Below are positions 17,920-26,796 of a stretch of 39,275 nucleotides of DNA, one piece after another. Source of the stretch: Staphylococcus massiliensis CCUG 55927 (lineage in GTDB: Bacteria; Bacillota; Bacilli; Staphylococcales; Staphylococcaceae); assembly GCF_000298075.1 (NCBI RefSeq), contig NZ_JH815597.1, positions 22,973-62,247 of the forward strand. Direction: 5' to 3'. Position 1 is the stretch's first letter. Each line of letters opens with the position of its first letter. The notes beneath the pieces are model-generated. The model searched no databases and was not told the origin of the DNA. It saw only the letters and a list, made by a program, of their open reading frames with translations. Position numbers and translations under genes: made by a program.

Positions 17920-19347
17920 ATGAGAAACCAAACAAAGCAATATATCAATGGCGAGTGGGTTGAAAGTGCAAGTGGTCAAACAATTAAAGTAATCAATCCA
18001 GCTACTGAAGAAGTGTTAGGCGAGGTAGCGAATGGTAACGAAGAAGACGTGAATAAAGCAGTAGAGGCTGCTCACAATGTATATTTAGAATTCCGCAATT
18101 CAAGTGTAGAAGACCGTAAAGCGTTATTAGATAAAATTGTGAAAGAATATGAAAACCGCAAAGATGATTTAATTGAAGCGATGACGGATGAATTAGGTTC
18201 ACCGTTACAAAAGTCTGAGGATGTTCACTATGAAGCGGGCTTAAAACACTTTAAAGCTGCGCGTGAAGCTTTAGATACGTTTGAATTTGAAGAACAACGT
18301 GAAGATAACTTAATCGTTAAAGAAGCGATTGGTGTTGCAGGCTTAGTAACGCCTTGGAACTTCCCTACGAACCAAACTTCATTAAAATTAGCGGCAGCAT
18401 TTGCGGCAGGTTGCCCGGTTGTCTTAAAACCTTCTGAAGAAACACCGTATGCTGCAATTATCTTAGCTGAAATCTTTGATAAAGTTGGCGTACCTAAAGG
18501 TGTATTTAACTTAGTTAATGGTGACGGTGAAGGTGTAGGTAATCCGTTAAGCGAACACCCTAAAGTGCGCATGATGTCATTTACTGGCTCTGGTCCTACT
18601 GGTTCTAAAATTATGGAAAAGGCTAGTAAGGACTTCAAGAAATTTTCTCTTGAGTTAGGTGGTAAATCACCGTTAATCGTGCTTGATGACGCAGATATTG
18701 AATTTGCTAGTAAAGCTGCTGTAAGTAAAGTTGTGAATAATACGGGTCAAGTTTGTACGGCAGGTACGCGTACGTTAATTCCTGAATCTCTTAAGGATGA
18801 ATTCTTAGAAGCGGTTAAACGTGAAATGGAAAATGTTAAAGTTGGTGACCCACGCGAAGAAGGCATTGAAGTTGGTCCTATTATTAGTAAGAAACAATTT
18901 GATCAAGTTCAAGATTATATCAAGAAGGGTATCGACGAAGGTGCTACGTTATTCTATGGTGGCGAAGGTAAACCTGAAGGCTTAGAAACAGGTTATTTCG
19001 TGAAACCAACAGTTTTTACGGATGTAGATAACAAGATGACGATCGCGCAAGAAGAAATCTTTGGTCCTGTGATGTCAGTAATCACGTATAAAGATTTAGA
19101 CCACGCGATTGAAATTGCGAACGATACGAAGTATGGACTTGCTGGTTATGTCCTTGGTGAAAATAGAGATAACTTACGTCATGTTGCCCGTTCAATCGAA
19201 GCAGGTATGGTTGAAATTAATGAAGCAGGTCGTGCTGCAGACTTACCATTCGGCGGCTATAAACAATCAGGTTTAGGTCGTGAATGGGGCGACTATGGTA
19301 TTGAAGAGTTCTTAGAAATTAAATCAATTTCAGGTTACTTTAAATAA
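17920..19347 (+). CDS. NAD(P)-dependent aldehyde dehydrogenase
   Basis: The 475-residue protein is a complete aldehyde dehydrogenase that oxidises an aldehyde to its acid. Motifs in order are [10 protein letters not shown] near residue 144 (cofactor and oxyanion Asn), KPSEETP near 170, [12 protein letters not shown] near 223 (Rossmann loop), [11 protein letters not shown] near 245 with the general-base Glu, [11 protein letters not shown] near 275 with the nucleophilic Cys, and [10 protein letters not shown] near 375. The substrate is not evident; relatives in staphylococci are annotated only as aldehyde dehydrogenase family. ATG 17920 follows AAAGGAG. It is a single-gene unit between two repeat regions and ends at a strong terminator. 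An HxlR-type regulator upstream on the same strand may control it, which is only an inference from position. Confidence 0.93.
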   Translation: MRNQTKQYINGEWVESASGQTIKVINPATEEVLGEVANGNEEDVNKAVEAAHNVYLEFRNSSVEDRKALLDKIVKEYENRKDDLIEAMTDELGSPLQKSEDVHYEAGLKHFKAAREALDTFEFEEQREDNLIVKEAIGVAGLVTPWNFPTNQTSLKLAAAFAAGCPVVLKPSEETPYAAIILAEIFDKVGVPKGVFNLVNGDGEGVGNPLSEHPKVRMMSFTGSGPTGSKIMEKASKDFKKFSLELGGKSPLIVLDDADIEFASKAAVSKVVNNTGQVCTAGTRTLIPESLKDEFLEAVKREMENVKVGDPREEGIEVGPIISKKQFDQVQDYIKKGIDEGATLFYGGEGKPEGLETGYFVKPTVFTDVDNKMTIAQEEIFGPVMSVITYKDLDHAIEIANDTKYGLAGYVLGENRDNLRHVARSIEAGMVEINEAGRAADLPFGGYKQSGLGREWGDYGIEEFLEIKSISGYFK

Positions 19348-19380
19348 GGCTAGAGATTGATTAGGTTTAGGTATAGGTAT

Positions 19381-19413
19381 TGGCCGAGTCCACGGGTGGG
19401 CTCGGCCATTTTT
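19381..19413 (+). terminator. Intrinsic terminator after the aldehyde dehydrogenase gene
   Basis: TGGCCGAGTCCA (19381-19392) pairs with TGGGCTCGGCCA (19397-19408), with one G-T wobble, and is followed by five T. Confidence 0.92.
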
Positions 19414-19440
19414 AGGTTGGGGGATGGAGGTTGAGGTTGA

Positions 19441-19560
19441 GTCCGTTATGCGAAAGAAAAATAAAACAATCGCATAAGGGTGTCGTTACGCGAAAGAAAA
19501 TTGAAACAATCGCATAACGGCGTCGTTACGCGAAAGAAAATAAAAACAATCGCATAACGA
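19441..19560. repeat. Three 40-bp tandem repeats with inverted arms
   Basis: Units start at 19441, 19481 and 19521, an exact 40-base period. Each has arms TTAYGCGA and TCGCATAA around an A-rich core framed by AAAGA and AAACAAT. The arms of unit 1 pair perfectly over 8 bp (19446-19453 with 19470-19477). In units 2 and 3 there is a C/A mismatch on the plus strand, which would be a G-U pair in RNA copied from the minus strand. Confidence 0.9.
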
Positions 19561-19640
19561 TGCCGTCGATATCGTCATCTATAAAGAATTATTTGGGTGA
19601 ATAAAAATATCGAAAAATTTTCGATTACGAAAATTTACCT

Positions 19641-19880
19641 TATTACAAAGACTGAGGCAAACAATGTAGCAAGGAAGCCATGCTACAAAGACTGAGACGA
19701 ACAATGTAACAAGGAAGCCATGTTACAAAGACTGAGGCAAACAATGTAACATGGCCCACTTGTTACAAAGACTGACGTAAACAATGTAACAAGGACGCCA
19801 TGTTACAAAGACTAAAGCAAACAATGTAACAAAGAAGCCATGTTACAAAGACTGAGGCAAACAATGTAACAAGGGCGATT
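19641..19880. repeat. Six 40-bp tandem repeats with inverted arms
   Basis: Units start at 19641, 19681, 19721, 19761, 19801 and 19841, an exact 40-base period. The consensus is left arm TGTTACA, core AAGACTGAGGCAAACAA, right arm TGTAACA and a 9-base linker AGGAAGCCA. The arms can pair inside a unit or across the linker to the next unit. The linker pairing is supported by a double change between units 1 and 2 (TGTAGCA/TGCTACA). Unit 3 instead has a 10-bp within-unit stem, GCCATGTTAC (19717-19726) / GTAACATGGC (19746-19755). Confidence 0.92.
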
Positions 19881-20030
19881 CCCTACAACAAACCCTTAAA
19901 ATCTACTCCGTATCTCCCCCAGGAAAATCCCTTAAATTTTCCCTCCGATCCCCCCCTCACATAAAACTCTCAAAAAACCAAAATTCCTCCAAATTACCAC
20001 TAAATCTACACCTACACCACGCAATATTTT
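19881..20030 (+). other. C-rich, G-depleted tract upstream of rho
   Basis: By hand count these 150 plus-strand bases contain 56 C and only 5 G, unlike the G-over-C bias of the intergenic DNA to its left. C-rich, G-poor RNA is what Rho loads on. A small hairpin GGAAAAT/ATTTTCC (19922-19942) lies inside. Any role is inferred. Confidence 0.6.
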
Positions 20031-20101
20031 TATAGGTCTATTTAAGACTAGTCATAGTAAATTTTTAAAAAGATTATGTATGTACAAAACACAAAATCCT
20101 T

Positions 20102-20130
20102 TTGTCTTCAAATCGAAAATTTGCTATAGT
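20102..20130 (+). promoter_or_regulatory. rho promoter
   Basis: TTGTCT (20102-20107) and TATAGT (20125-20130) are separated by exactly 17 bases. The predicted leader is about 60 bases long. Confidence 0.6.
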
Positions 20131-20198
20131 TATCATGTTGGTAGAGAGATTATTCAACTCGCCACTAAAACTTTTTAGATGAAATGGGTGTAAAATAG

Positions 20199-21515
20199 AT
20201 GCCTCAAAAAGAACGAACGTCACCTCAGTATGAATCTTTTCACGAGTTGTATAAAAATTATACTACGAAAGAACTAACAAAGAAGGCAAAATTATTAAAA
20301 TTAGTTAATTATAGTAAATTAAATAAAAAAGAGCTTGTTCTCGCTATCATGGAAGCCCAAATGGAACAAGACGGAAATTATTATATGGAAGGTATCTTAG
20401 ATGATATTCAACCTGATGGATATGGCTTTTTAAGAACGGTAAACTATTCCAAAGGTGAAAAAGATATCTATATATCTGCGAGTCAAATTCGCAGATTCGA
20501 AATTAAACGCGGCGACAAAGTAACTGGTAAAGTTAGAAAACCCAAGGACAATGAAAAGTATTACGGTTTACTTCAAGTTGACTTCGTAAATGATCACAAT
20601 GCCGAAGAAGTCAAACAACGACCTCACTTCCAAGCTTTAACACCACTTTATCCTGAAGAACGCATCCTTTTAGAAACAACTACTAAGAATTACTCTACTC
20701 GAATTATGGACTTAATCACTCCGATTGGTCTTGGACAACGTGGTTTAATCGTTGCACCTCCTAAAGCTGGTAAAACGTCATTATTAAAAGAAATCGCAAA
20801 TGCGATTAGTGTAAATAAACCTAACGCTAAGCTATTCATCTTATTAGTAGGTGAACGTCCGGAAGAGGTAACGGACATTGAACGTTCAGTTGAAGATGCT
20901 GAAGTCGTACATTCAACATTTGATGAACCACCTATTCATCACGTTAAAGTAGCCGAATTACTGCTCGAGCGTACTAAGCGCTTAGTAGAAATAGGTGAAG
21001 ATGTCATCGTATTAATGGACTCAATTACGCGTCTTGCGCGTGCCTATAACTTAGTTATCCCGCCAAGTGGACGTACGTTATCAGGTGGTTTAGATCCAGC
21101 TTCACTTCATAAGCCTAAGCATTTCTTTGGTGCTGCGCGTAATATTGAAGCAGGTGGTAGTTTAACAATCTTAGCTACAGCTTTAGTTGAAACAGGTTCA
21201 CGCATGGACGACATGATTTACGAAGAATTCAAAGGTACAGGTAATATGGAGTTACACCTTGACCGTCGTTTATCTGAAAGACGTATCTTCCCAGCAATTG
21301 ACATCGGTCGTAGTTCTACGCGTAAAGAAGAATTATTGATTTCGAAATCAGAGCTCGATACGTTATGGCAACTGCGTAACATGTTTACAGATTCTCAAGA
21401 CTTTACAGAACGTTTCTTACGTCGACTTAAGCGTTCTAAAGATAATAAAGATTTCTTTAATCAACTTCAAGAAGCGGCTAAAGACAGTACGAAGACAGGC
21501 AAGCCTATAATTTAA
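20199..21515 (+). CDS. rho: Transcription termination factor Rho
   Basis: Rho is a hexameric RNA-dependent ATPase that ends transcription and limits antisense RNA. The 438-residue protein has the N-terminal helical Rho_N domain (about 10-55; [22 protein letters not shown]), the cold-shock-like RNA-binding domain (about 60-130; [26 protein letters not shown]) and the RecA-like ATPase. The Walker A is APPKAGKTS near residue 187, the Walker B region is [14 protein letters not shown] near 270, and the Q/R loops follow. No large insertion is present. The start has only a modest ribosome site, GGGTG (20186-20190). It has its own promoter and is preceded by a C-rich tract that could serve Rho loading on read-through RNA. 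Confidence 0.97.
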   Translation: MPQKERTSPQYESFHELYKNYTTKELTKKAKLLKLVNYSKLNKKELVLAIMEAQMEQDGNYYMEGILDDIQPDGYGFLRTVNYSKGEKDIYISASQIRRFEIKRGDKVTGKVRKPKDNEKYYGLLQVDFVNDHNAEEVKQRPHFQALTPLYPEERILLETTTKNYSTRIMDLITPIGLGQRGLIVAPPKAGKTSLLKEIANAISVNKPNAKLFILLVGERPEEVTDIERSVEDAEVVHSTFDEPPIHHVKVAELLLERTKRLVEIGEDVIVLMDSITRLARAYNLVIPPSGRTLSGGLDPASLHKPKHFFGAARNIEAGGSLTILATALVETGSRMDDMIYEEFKGTGNMELHLDRRLSERRIFPAIDIGRSSTRKEELLISKSELDTLWQLRNMFTDSQDFTERFLRRLKRSKDNKDFFNQLQEAAKDSTKTGKPII

Positions 21516-21543
21516 TCTCTTTGAAAAGGATTTCCATATGGGG

Positions 21544-21572
21544 TTGCTTTTTAAAAGGTAAACCGATATAAT
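21544..21572 (+). promoter_or_regulatory. rpmE2 promoter and possible L31 leader
   Basis: TTGCTT (21544-21549) and TATAAT (21567-21572) are 17 bases apart. The leader of about 65 bases that follows has a weak stem-like element CTGTTCC/GGTTCAG (21607-21624) near the ribosome site. A ribosomal-protein leader is possible but not shown. Confidence 0.55.
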
Positions 21573-21644
21573 ACCTAAGTATTGGGTAAAAAACTCACAA
21601 ATAACTCTGTTCCAGATGGTTCAGGGCAAAGGAGCTGAATAGAA

Positions 21645-21902
21645 ATGAAACAAGGAATCCATCCAGAATACCGTAAAGTAATCTTCTTAGATACAACTAC
21701 AAACTACAAATTCTTAAGTGGTTCTACAAAAATTTCTGATGAAACTATGGAATGGGAAGACGGTAACGAATACCCAGTAGTACGTTTAGACGTATCTTCT
21801 GATTCTCATCCTTTCTACACAGGACGTCAAAAATTCGCTGCTGCGGATGGTCGTGTGGAACGTTTCAACAAGAAATTTGGTTTCAAATCAAAAAACAACT
21901 AA
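21645..21902 (+). CDS. rpmE2: Ribosomal protein L31 type B
   Basis: The 85-residue protein is the type B form of L31, part of the bridge between ribosomal subunits. It opens [16 protein letters not shown] and ends [13 protein letters not shown] as in the family. It lacks the CxxC zinc-binding cysteines of type A L31, so it does not need zinc; type B copies often replace or complement the zinc form under zinc limitation. Whether a zinc-type copy exists elsewhere cannot be told from this window. AAAGGAG precedes ATG 21645. It has its own promoter between rho and itself and a strong terminator after it. Confidence 0.95.
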   Translation: MKQGIHPEYRKVIFLDTTTNYKFLSGSTKISDETMEWEDGNEYPVVRLDVSSDSHPFYTGRQKFAAADGRVERFNKKFGFKSKNN

Positions 21903-21946
21903 TTTGTTTAGGTTTGAAAAAGAAGCATGTTGAATATGGTGCAATT

Positions 21947-21993
21947 AAGCCGAACAAGAATGTCTTAACATTTTTGATTCGGCTTATTTTTTT
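21947..21993 (+). terminator. Intrinsic terminator after rpmE2
   Basis: AAGCCGAA (21947-21954) pairs with TTCGGCTT (21978-21985), capped by AATGT/ACATT, with seven T at 21987-21993. Confidence 0.93.
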
Positions 21994-22034
21994 ACATAAG
22001 GGCATTAGATTAAAATTTAGAATTGAATATATTA

Positions 22035-22043
22035 TGTTATAAT
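22035..22043 (+). promoter_or_regulatory. Extended -10 promoter of tdk
   Basis: TGTTATAAT (22035-22043) is a full extended -10 element (TG-n-TATAAT) 37 bases before tdk. No good -35 is visible, as is usual for this class. Confidence 0.6.
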
Positions 22044-22079
22044 AAAGCGATTATGTTTTTGGTAAAGGTGGAAACAATC

Positions 22080-22679
22080 ATGTATGAGGCATACCATTCT
22101 GGTTGGATAGAATGTATTACTGGTAGTATGTTTAGCGGAAAGTCTGAAGAATTAATTCGACGCTTAAGACGCGGTGTATACGCTAAACAAAAGGTCGTCG
22201 TATTTAAACCAGCTATCGATAATAGATATCACGACGAGAAAGTTGTTTCCCATAATGGCAATGCAATCGAAGCAATCAATATTTCATCTGCGAGAGATAT
22301 ATTGTTACAAGATTTAGAAAGTGTTGATATTATAGGGATAGATGAAATTCAATTTTTCGAAGAGGAAATTGTACACATTGCAGAGAAACTAGCTGAGCGC
22401 GGTCATCGCGTTATTGTAGCAGGGTTAGATATGGACTTTAGAGGTGAGCCATTTGACCCAGTTCCTAAAATGATGGCAGTGAGCGAACACGTAACAAAGC
22501 TACAAGCTGTTTGTTCTGTATGTGGTGCTTCTTCAAGTCGTACACAACGACTCATCGACGGTAAACCCGCGAGATATGATGAACCAATCATTTTAGTTGG
22601 TGCTAATGAGAGTTATGAACCGAGATGTCGCGCACATCATGTCGTGATTAAAGAGGAATCTTGTAAGGAGGAAAATTAA
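22080..22679 (+). CDS. tdk: Thymidine kinase
   Basis: Tdk phosphorylates thymidine (and deoxyuridine) with ATP for salvage into dTMP. The 199-residue protein is the type II tetrameric enzyme. The Walker A is [11 protein letters not shown] near residue 15, the Walker B region is [10 protein letters not shown] near 84 with the catalytic Glu, and the zinc ribbon uses CSVC near 140 and CRAHH near 180. The lasso [13 protein letters not shown] and the thymine-binding NESYEPRC are present. ATG 22080 after AAAGGTGG gives the usual length; a reading from 22023 lacks a ribosome site. The stop codon overlaps the prfA start by one base, so tdk, prfA and prmC form one operon. Confidence 0.96.
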   Translation: MYEAYHSGWIECITGSMFSGKSEELIRRLRRGVYAKQKVVVFKPAIDNRYHDEKVVSHNGNAIEAINISSARDILLQDLESVDIIGIDEIQFFEEEIVHIAEKLAERGHRVIVAGLDMDFRGEPFDPVPKMMAVSEHVTKLQAVCSVCGASSSRTQRLIDGKPARYDEPIILVGANESYEPRCRAHHVVIKEESCKEEN

Positions 22680-23758
22680 TGTTTGATCAATTAGATATAG
22701 TAGAAGAAAGATATGAACAATTGAATGAGTTATTAAGTGACCCTGACGTTGTTAATGATTCAGATAAGTTAAGAGCGTATTCTAAAGAACAAGCTGACTT
22801 ACAAAAAACGGTAGAGGTCTATCGTCACTACAAACAAGTTAAAGAAGATATTTCTGAGATCGAAATCATGTTAGGTGAGACTAAAGACAAAGATGAAGTT
22901 GATATGCTTAAAGAAGAGCTAAGCGATCTTAAACCTCAAGTACCTCAACTTGAAGAAGAGCTTAAATTCTTACTTATTCCGAAAGACCCTAACGATGATA
23001 AAAACGTTATCATGGAAATCCGTGCGGCAGCAGGCGGTGACGAGGCTGCAATTTTCGCAGGGGACTTATTCCGTATGTATACACGTTATAGTGAGTCTAT
23101 CGGTTATAAAACAGACGTCGTTGAAATGAACGCAAGTGACCACGGTGGTTATAAAGAAATCAGCTTTATGATCCAAGGTCAAGGTGCTTACTCAAAACTT
23201 AAGTATGAAAATGGTGCACACCGCGTGCAACGTGTACCTGAGACAGAGTCAGGTGGTCGTATTCATACATCTACTTCAACAGTTGCCGTATTACCTGAAG
23301 CAGAAGATGTTGAAGTCGAAATTCGTAACGAAGATATTAAAATCGATACGTACCGTTCAAGTGGTGCAGGTGGTCAGCACGTAAATACAACAGATTCAGC
23401 TGTACGTATTACGCACTTACCAACTGGAACGGTTGTAACGTCACAAGACGAGAAGTCTCAAATTAAGAACAGAGAAAAAGCGATGAAAGTATTAAAAGCG
23501 CGTGTTCATGATATGAAAGTTAAAGAAGAAGAAGCTAAATACGCATCAGAACGTAAGTCAGCTGTTGGTACAGGTGACCGTTCAGAACGTATTCGTACGT
23601 ATAACTATCCACAATCACGTGTAACGGACCACCGCATTGGTTTAACGATTCAGAAGTTAGATCAAATTATGGAAGGTAAGTTAGACGAAATTATTGATGC
23701 ACTGACAATGCATGAGCAAACTGAGAAATTGAAAGAATTGAATGATGGTCAACTTTAA
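22679..23758 (+). CDS. prfA: Peptide chain release factor 1
   Basis: RF1 reads UAA and UAG stop codons and releases the peptide from the ribosome. The 359-residue protein has the codon-recognition PxT motif as PET in [14 protein letters not shown] (about residue 186) and the catalytic GGQ in [11 protein letters not shown] near 233, whose glutamine is methylated by PrmC. The last two-thirds shows [20 protein letters not shown], a class I release-factor signature. It starts within the tdk stop and its own end overlaps prmC by 17 bases, a coupling that fits the modification of RF1 by PrmC. Confidence 0.98.
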   Translation: MFDQLDIVEERYEQLNELLSDPDVVNDSDKLRAYSKEQADLQKTVEVYRHYKQVKEDISEIEIMLGETKDKDEVDMLKEELSDLKPQVPQLEEELKFLLIPKDPNDDKNVIMEIRAAAGGDEAAIFAGDLFRMYTRYSESIGYKTDVVEMNASDHGGYKEISFMIQGQGAYSKLKYENGAHRVQRVPETESGGRIHTSTSTVAVLPEAEDVEVEIRNEDIKIDTYRSSGAGGQHVNTTDSAVRITHLPTGTVVTSQDEKSQIKNREKAMKVLKARVHDMKVKEEEAKYASERKSAVGTGDRSERIRTYNYPQSRVTDHRIGLTIQKLDQIMEGKLDEIIDALTMHEQTEKLKELNDGQL

Positions 23759-24581
23759 GTCTCTTTTGGAAAAGCACCAAGCAATCGCTATAGAACATCA
23801 GGTCGATACGCACAGTGTCGAAACATTACTACTTGATTTAATGAACTGGAAATCCATCGATTACTTAATGCATCAAAGTGAAGACGTACCTGCTGAAGAC
23901 GCACATCGGTTTGAAGTGGCTTTTGCTCGATTGGTAAAAGGCGAGCCAGTACAGTATATCGTGGGATTTCAAGAATTCTATGGTGAACGCTTTGTCGTGT
24001 CGAAAGACTGCTTAATACCACGACCTGAAACTGAAGAGGTTACGTTAAGTTTCCTTGAATCAGTGCGTGACGGGGATACCGTCGCAGACACCGGAACAGG
24101 CAGTGGTGCTATCGCGATTACGCTTAAACGGTTAAAGCCTGACTTGAATGTTATCGCAACGGATATTTGTGAACGAGCGCTCAAAGTAGCTGAAGACAAC
24201 GCTAAACGACTCGAAGCGGATATCACGTTCTATCAAGGAGACGTCTTAAAACCACTGATTAACCAAGGCGTGAAATTGGACGGTCTAATTTCAAATCCGC
24301 CATACATTTCACGAGACGAAGTCGAAGTCATGTCGTCATCGGTACTTGAATATGAACCAGAAAGCGCATTATTCGCAGCAAATGATGGCTTACTCATCTA
24401 TGAACGTATACTTCAGGATTTACCACAAGTGTTGAAAAAAGGTGCCGTTGTCGTATTCGAAATCGGCTATCTACAAGGCGAACGTCTGAAAGCTATGATT
24501 CAGAACATGTATCCGTCTACTCACGTTCAAGTGCTAAAAGATATGAATCAAAATGATCGCATCATTAAATTTAAATGGTAA
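23742..24581 (+). CDS. prmC: RF1/RF2 glutamine N5-methyltransferase
   Basis: PrmC methylates the GGQ glutamine of release factors using S-adenosylmethionine. The 279-residue protein has the N-terminal helical RF-binding part (about 1-75), the Rossmann methyltransferase with [15 protein letters not shown] near residue 111 and the [16 protein letters not shown] second strand, and the substrate-binding NPPY in [13 protein letters not shown] near 186. The start overlaps prfA; ATG 23742 or 23745 are both possible, and the ribosome site (GAAAGAA) is weak, so translation probably depends on ribosomes finishing prfA. A terminator follows. Confidence 0.95.
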   Translation: MMVNFKSLLEKHQAIAIEHQVDTHSVETLLLDLMNWKSIDYLMHQSEDVPAEDAHRFEVAFARLVKGEPVQYIVGFQEFYGERFVVSKDCLIPRPETEEVTLSFLESVRDGDTVADTGTGSGAIAITLKRLKPDLNVIATDICERALKVAEDNAKRLEADITFYQGDVLKPLINQGVKLDGLISNPPYISRDEVEVMSSSVLEYEPESALFAANDGLLIYERILQDLPQVLKKGAVVVFEIGYLQGERLKAMIQNMYPSTHVQVLKDMNQNDRIIKFKW

Positions 24582-24583
24582 TT

Positions 24584-24621
24584 AAAAGTTATGTGTAGTT
24601 TTATGCTATACATAACTTTTT
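24584..24621 (+). terminator. Intrinsic terminator after prmC
   Basis: A 15-bp stem, AAAAGTTATGTGTAG (24584-24598) / CTATACATAACTTTT (24606-24620), contains one G-T wobble and ends in T. Confidence 0.88.
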
Positions 24622-24659
24622 CTTATACGATAAGATAAAACATAAAGGAGGGATAATTC

Positions 24660-25700
24660 ATGGAGACACGTATTTGGGATTTAAGCGACTATCAATCCAA
24701 TGTCCAGGACTATCCACAATTAGAAGAAATCATTCAATGCTTTAATAACGGAGGTCTCGTATGTATCCCGACAGAAACAGTTTATGGACTCGGCGCAAAT
24801 GCTTACGATGACGAAGCGATTACAAACGTATTTAAAGCGAAAGGGCGTCCTCAAGACAACCCACTCATCGTTCATATTCACGACTTGAGCCAATTAGATG
24901 CATTTACGACAAGCATCCATCCTGAGGCTCGAACTTTAATGAAACACCTATGGCCGGGTCCTATTTCATTTATTGTGCCATTAAAGCAAGGCGTTTTAAG
25001 CGAAGGTGTCTCAAGAGGGCTCGATTCAATCGCCGTTCGTATGCCGAGTGATGACGTATGTCGTCAAATATTGAAAGCCGTAGATTTACCAATTGCAGCA
25101 CCAAGCGCTAATATTAGTGGCAGACCGTCACCAACCACATTTGAACACGTTTATCACGACATGGACGGTCGCGTAGATGGCATCATCCGTTCCATACAAA
25201 GTGAAGCTGGACTCGAAAGTACAGTCGTTGATTGTCGCACATTCCCATTTAAGATCGCACGACCTGGAGTCATCACCAAGCACATGCTTAATTCAATTGT
25301 GTCAGGATGTGTCGATATTAATGAACCGCTCTCCCTTGAAAAGCCCATTGCGCCAGGCATGAAATATAAGCATTACGCGCCTGATGTACCGTTAACGATA
25401 TTGCTTAATGCGGGTTCAAAGCTACCTTTTGAAATGAATGATTGGCAGAAGGTTGCGTTCATTTATCCAGAGCGCTTACGAGATACGCTACCTCAAGATG
25501 CGATTTTCATTCCACTATGTAAGGATGAAACTGATATTACAGGTGCTAATCGAAATCTCTATGCATCCTTACATCAACTTGACGCATTACCATCCATTGA
25601 ACAAGCGTTTATCTATGGATTTGACGGAAATGAAGATAATGAGGCAATCATGAACCGCATGGAAAAAGCAGCAAATTATAACATTATAAGGGGGGAGTAA
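24660..25700 (+). CDS. sua5: L-threonylcarbamoyladenylate synthase
   Basis: Sua5/TsaC2 makes threonylcarbamoyl-AMP from threonine, bicarbonate and ATP, the precursor of the t6A37 modification of tRNAs that read ANN codons. The 346-residue protein is the long two-domain form. The YrdC catalytic domain (about 25-205) has VCIPTETVYGLGANA, FKAKGRPQDNPL with the K-x-R motif and PSANISGRPSPT with the S-x-N motif. A C-terminal Sua5 domain (about 235-346) begins after the linker PGMKYKHYAPDVPL. AAAGGAGGG precedes ATG 24660. The stop codon is one base from the ptpB start, so the two are co-translated. Confidence 0.95.
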   Translation: METRIWDLSDYQSNVQDYPQLEEIIQCFNNGGLVCIPTETVYGLGANAYDDEAITNVFKAKGRPQDNPLIVHIHDLSQLDAFTTSIHPEARTLMKHLWPGPISFIVPLKQGVLSEGVSRGLDSIAVRMPSDDVCRQILKAVDLPIAAPSANISGRPSPTTFEHVYHDMDGRVDGIIRSIQSEAGLESTVVDCRTFPFKIARPGVITKHMLNSIVSGCVDINEPLSLEKPIAPGMKYKHYAPDVPLTILLNAGSKLPFEMNDWQKVAFIYPERLRDTLPQDAIFIPLCKDETDITGANRNLYASLHQLDALPSIEQAFIYGFDGNEDNEAIMNRMEKAANYNIIRGE

Positions 25701-25701
25701 T

Positions 25702-26136
25702 GTGAAAATCGTATTTGTTTGTACAGGTAATACATGCCGTAGTCCGATGGCTGAAAGTATTAGTAAGAAAGTATTACCAGCGTCTGTAGAAGTTGTTTCA
25801 CGTGGCGTGATGGCGATGGAAGGGGCATCAACGAGTGAATCTGTTTATGAGTTGTTAGAGGCGAATTCATATCCTGATCCAACGAAGTCCGCTTCCTTTA
25901 AAAAGGTAGATTTAGAGGCAGATTTAATTTTAGTCATGACACATGCGCATAAAGAACAACTTGAACATCTCTATGGTCCTCATAGCAATATACATGTCCT
26001 TAATGTATTCATAGAAGAGCCATACGAAGTGCAAGATCCGTACGGTGGTTCATTTGAAACATACGAACGCACATTCAAGCAACTTGAATCCTACATCATG
26101 AAAATGAAAACTAAACTAGCTAACGACAAGGCTTGA
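25702..26136 (+). CDS. ptpB: Low-molecular-weight protein phosphatase, probable arginine phosphatase
   Basis: The 144-residue protein has the low-molecular-weight phosphatase fold. CTGNTCRS at residues 7-14 is the CX5R loop with nucleophile C7 and R13, and QDPYGG carries the general acid D112. Threonine at position 11, in place of the Ile or Leu of tyrosine phosphatases, is the feature shown in Bacillus YwlE to select phospho-arginine. By that rule this enzyme would reverse protein-arginine phosphorylation made by McsB, which is not in this window. Translation starts at GTG 25702 after GGGGGAG, one base after sua5. Confidence 0.92.
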   Translation: MKIVFVCTGNTCRSPMAESISKKVLPASVEVVSRGVMAMEGASTSESVYELLEANSYPDPTKSASFKKVDLEADLILVMTHAHKEQLEHLYGPHSNIHVLNVFIEEPYEVQDPYGGSFETYERTFKQLESYIMKMKTKLANDKA

Positions 26137-26250
26137 AATCCTTAAAACTTCATGAATTAGTATAAGTTGAACTTAAAATAAGTTATAATGTAGCTATAAA
26201 GCATATTCTAAAACTTATCATTAGGATACGCGGATGATGGAGGTGGATGT

Positions 26251-26775
26251 ATGGAAGCTTTAGATCAATTAATTGAGGAACTGAACGCACAGGGCTTTTT
26301 CAAAGAGGGTGAAATGTGCATTATTGGATGTTCTACATCAGAGATTACAGGATCTAAGATAGGTACGAATAGTTCTATGGAAGTGGCAGAGACGTTATTT
26401 AATACGTTCAAAGCTGTTGAAAGAGATACAGGTGTTCACTTTGCCTTTCAAGGCTGCGAACATATAAACCGCGCAGTGACAATTGAACGACGTGATTATG
26501 ACCCTTATACAATGGAGATTGTAGATGTTGTTCCAGCGCGTCATGCTGGCGGTAGTTTATCTACATATGCCTATCAGCACATGGACGAACCTGTGGTTGT
26601 TGAGTACATTAAAGTGCCAAAGGGTATTGATATAGGGCAAACTTTAATCGGTATGCACATTCATCATGTTGCGATTCCCGTACGTACGTCGGTTAAGTAC
26701 ATCGGAGACGCAATTGTATCCATAGCATCATCACGTCCTAAGAAAATAGGTGGAGAACGTGCGCAATACCAATAA
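26251..26775 (+). CDS. ywlG: UPF0340/TIGR01440 family protein (YwlG-like)
   Basis: The 174-residue protein matches the YwlG/UPF0340 family, conserved in Bacillota between the phosphatase gene and glyA, with no proven function. Visible conserved stretches are [15 protein letters not shown] near residue 25, [16 protein letters not shown] near 68 and [15 protein letters not shown] near 94. The cysteine and histidine placement suggests a metal or ligand site, which is my inference. ATG 26251 follows GGAGGTGG. The gap to glyA is only 21 bases, so the genes are probably transcribed together. A TATAAT at 26184-26189 may be the promoter, but the spacing to a -35 is poor. Confidence 0.88.
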   Translation: MEALDQLIEELNAQGFFKEGEMCIIGCSTSEITGSKIGTNSSMEVAETLFNTFKAVERDTGVHFAFQGCEHINRAVTIERRDYDPYTMEIVDVVPARHAGGSLSTYAYQHMDEPVVVEYIKVPKGIDIGQTLIGMHIHHVAIPVRTSVKYIGDAIVSIASSRPKKIGGERAQYQ

Positions 26776-26796
26776 ATTTAAGTGAGGAGTTTATAT

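Larger units (their letters stand above)
19414..20101. other. Non-coding region between the aldehyde dehydrogenase gene and rho
   Basis: No gene of credible size is seen. From left to right it holds a G-rich stretch (19414-19440), a 3 x 40 bp array (19441-19560), a perfect 8-1-8 palindrome ATCGAAAA/TTTTCGAT (19609-19625), a 6 x 40 bp array (19641-19880), a C-rich G-depleted tract (19881-20030) and the approach to the rho promoter. Confidence 0.8.

Noticed and set aside
19441..19880. CRISPR array
   Set aside because: The whole 40-base unit repeats, including the linker, so there are no unique spacers. No cas gene lies nearby and two different unit families are present.
26137..26250. T-box or glycine riboswitch before ywlG-glyA
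   Set aside because: The 114-base gap is too short and AT-rich, with no terminator/antiterminator pair and no T-box sequence.
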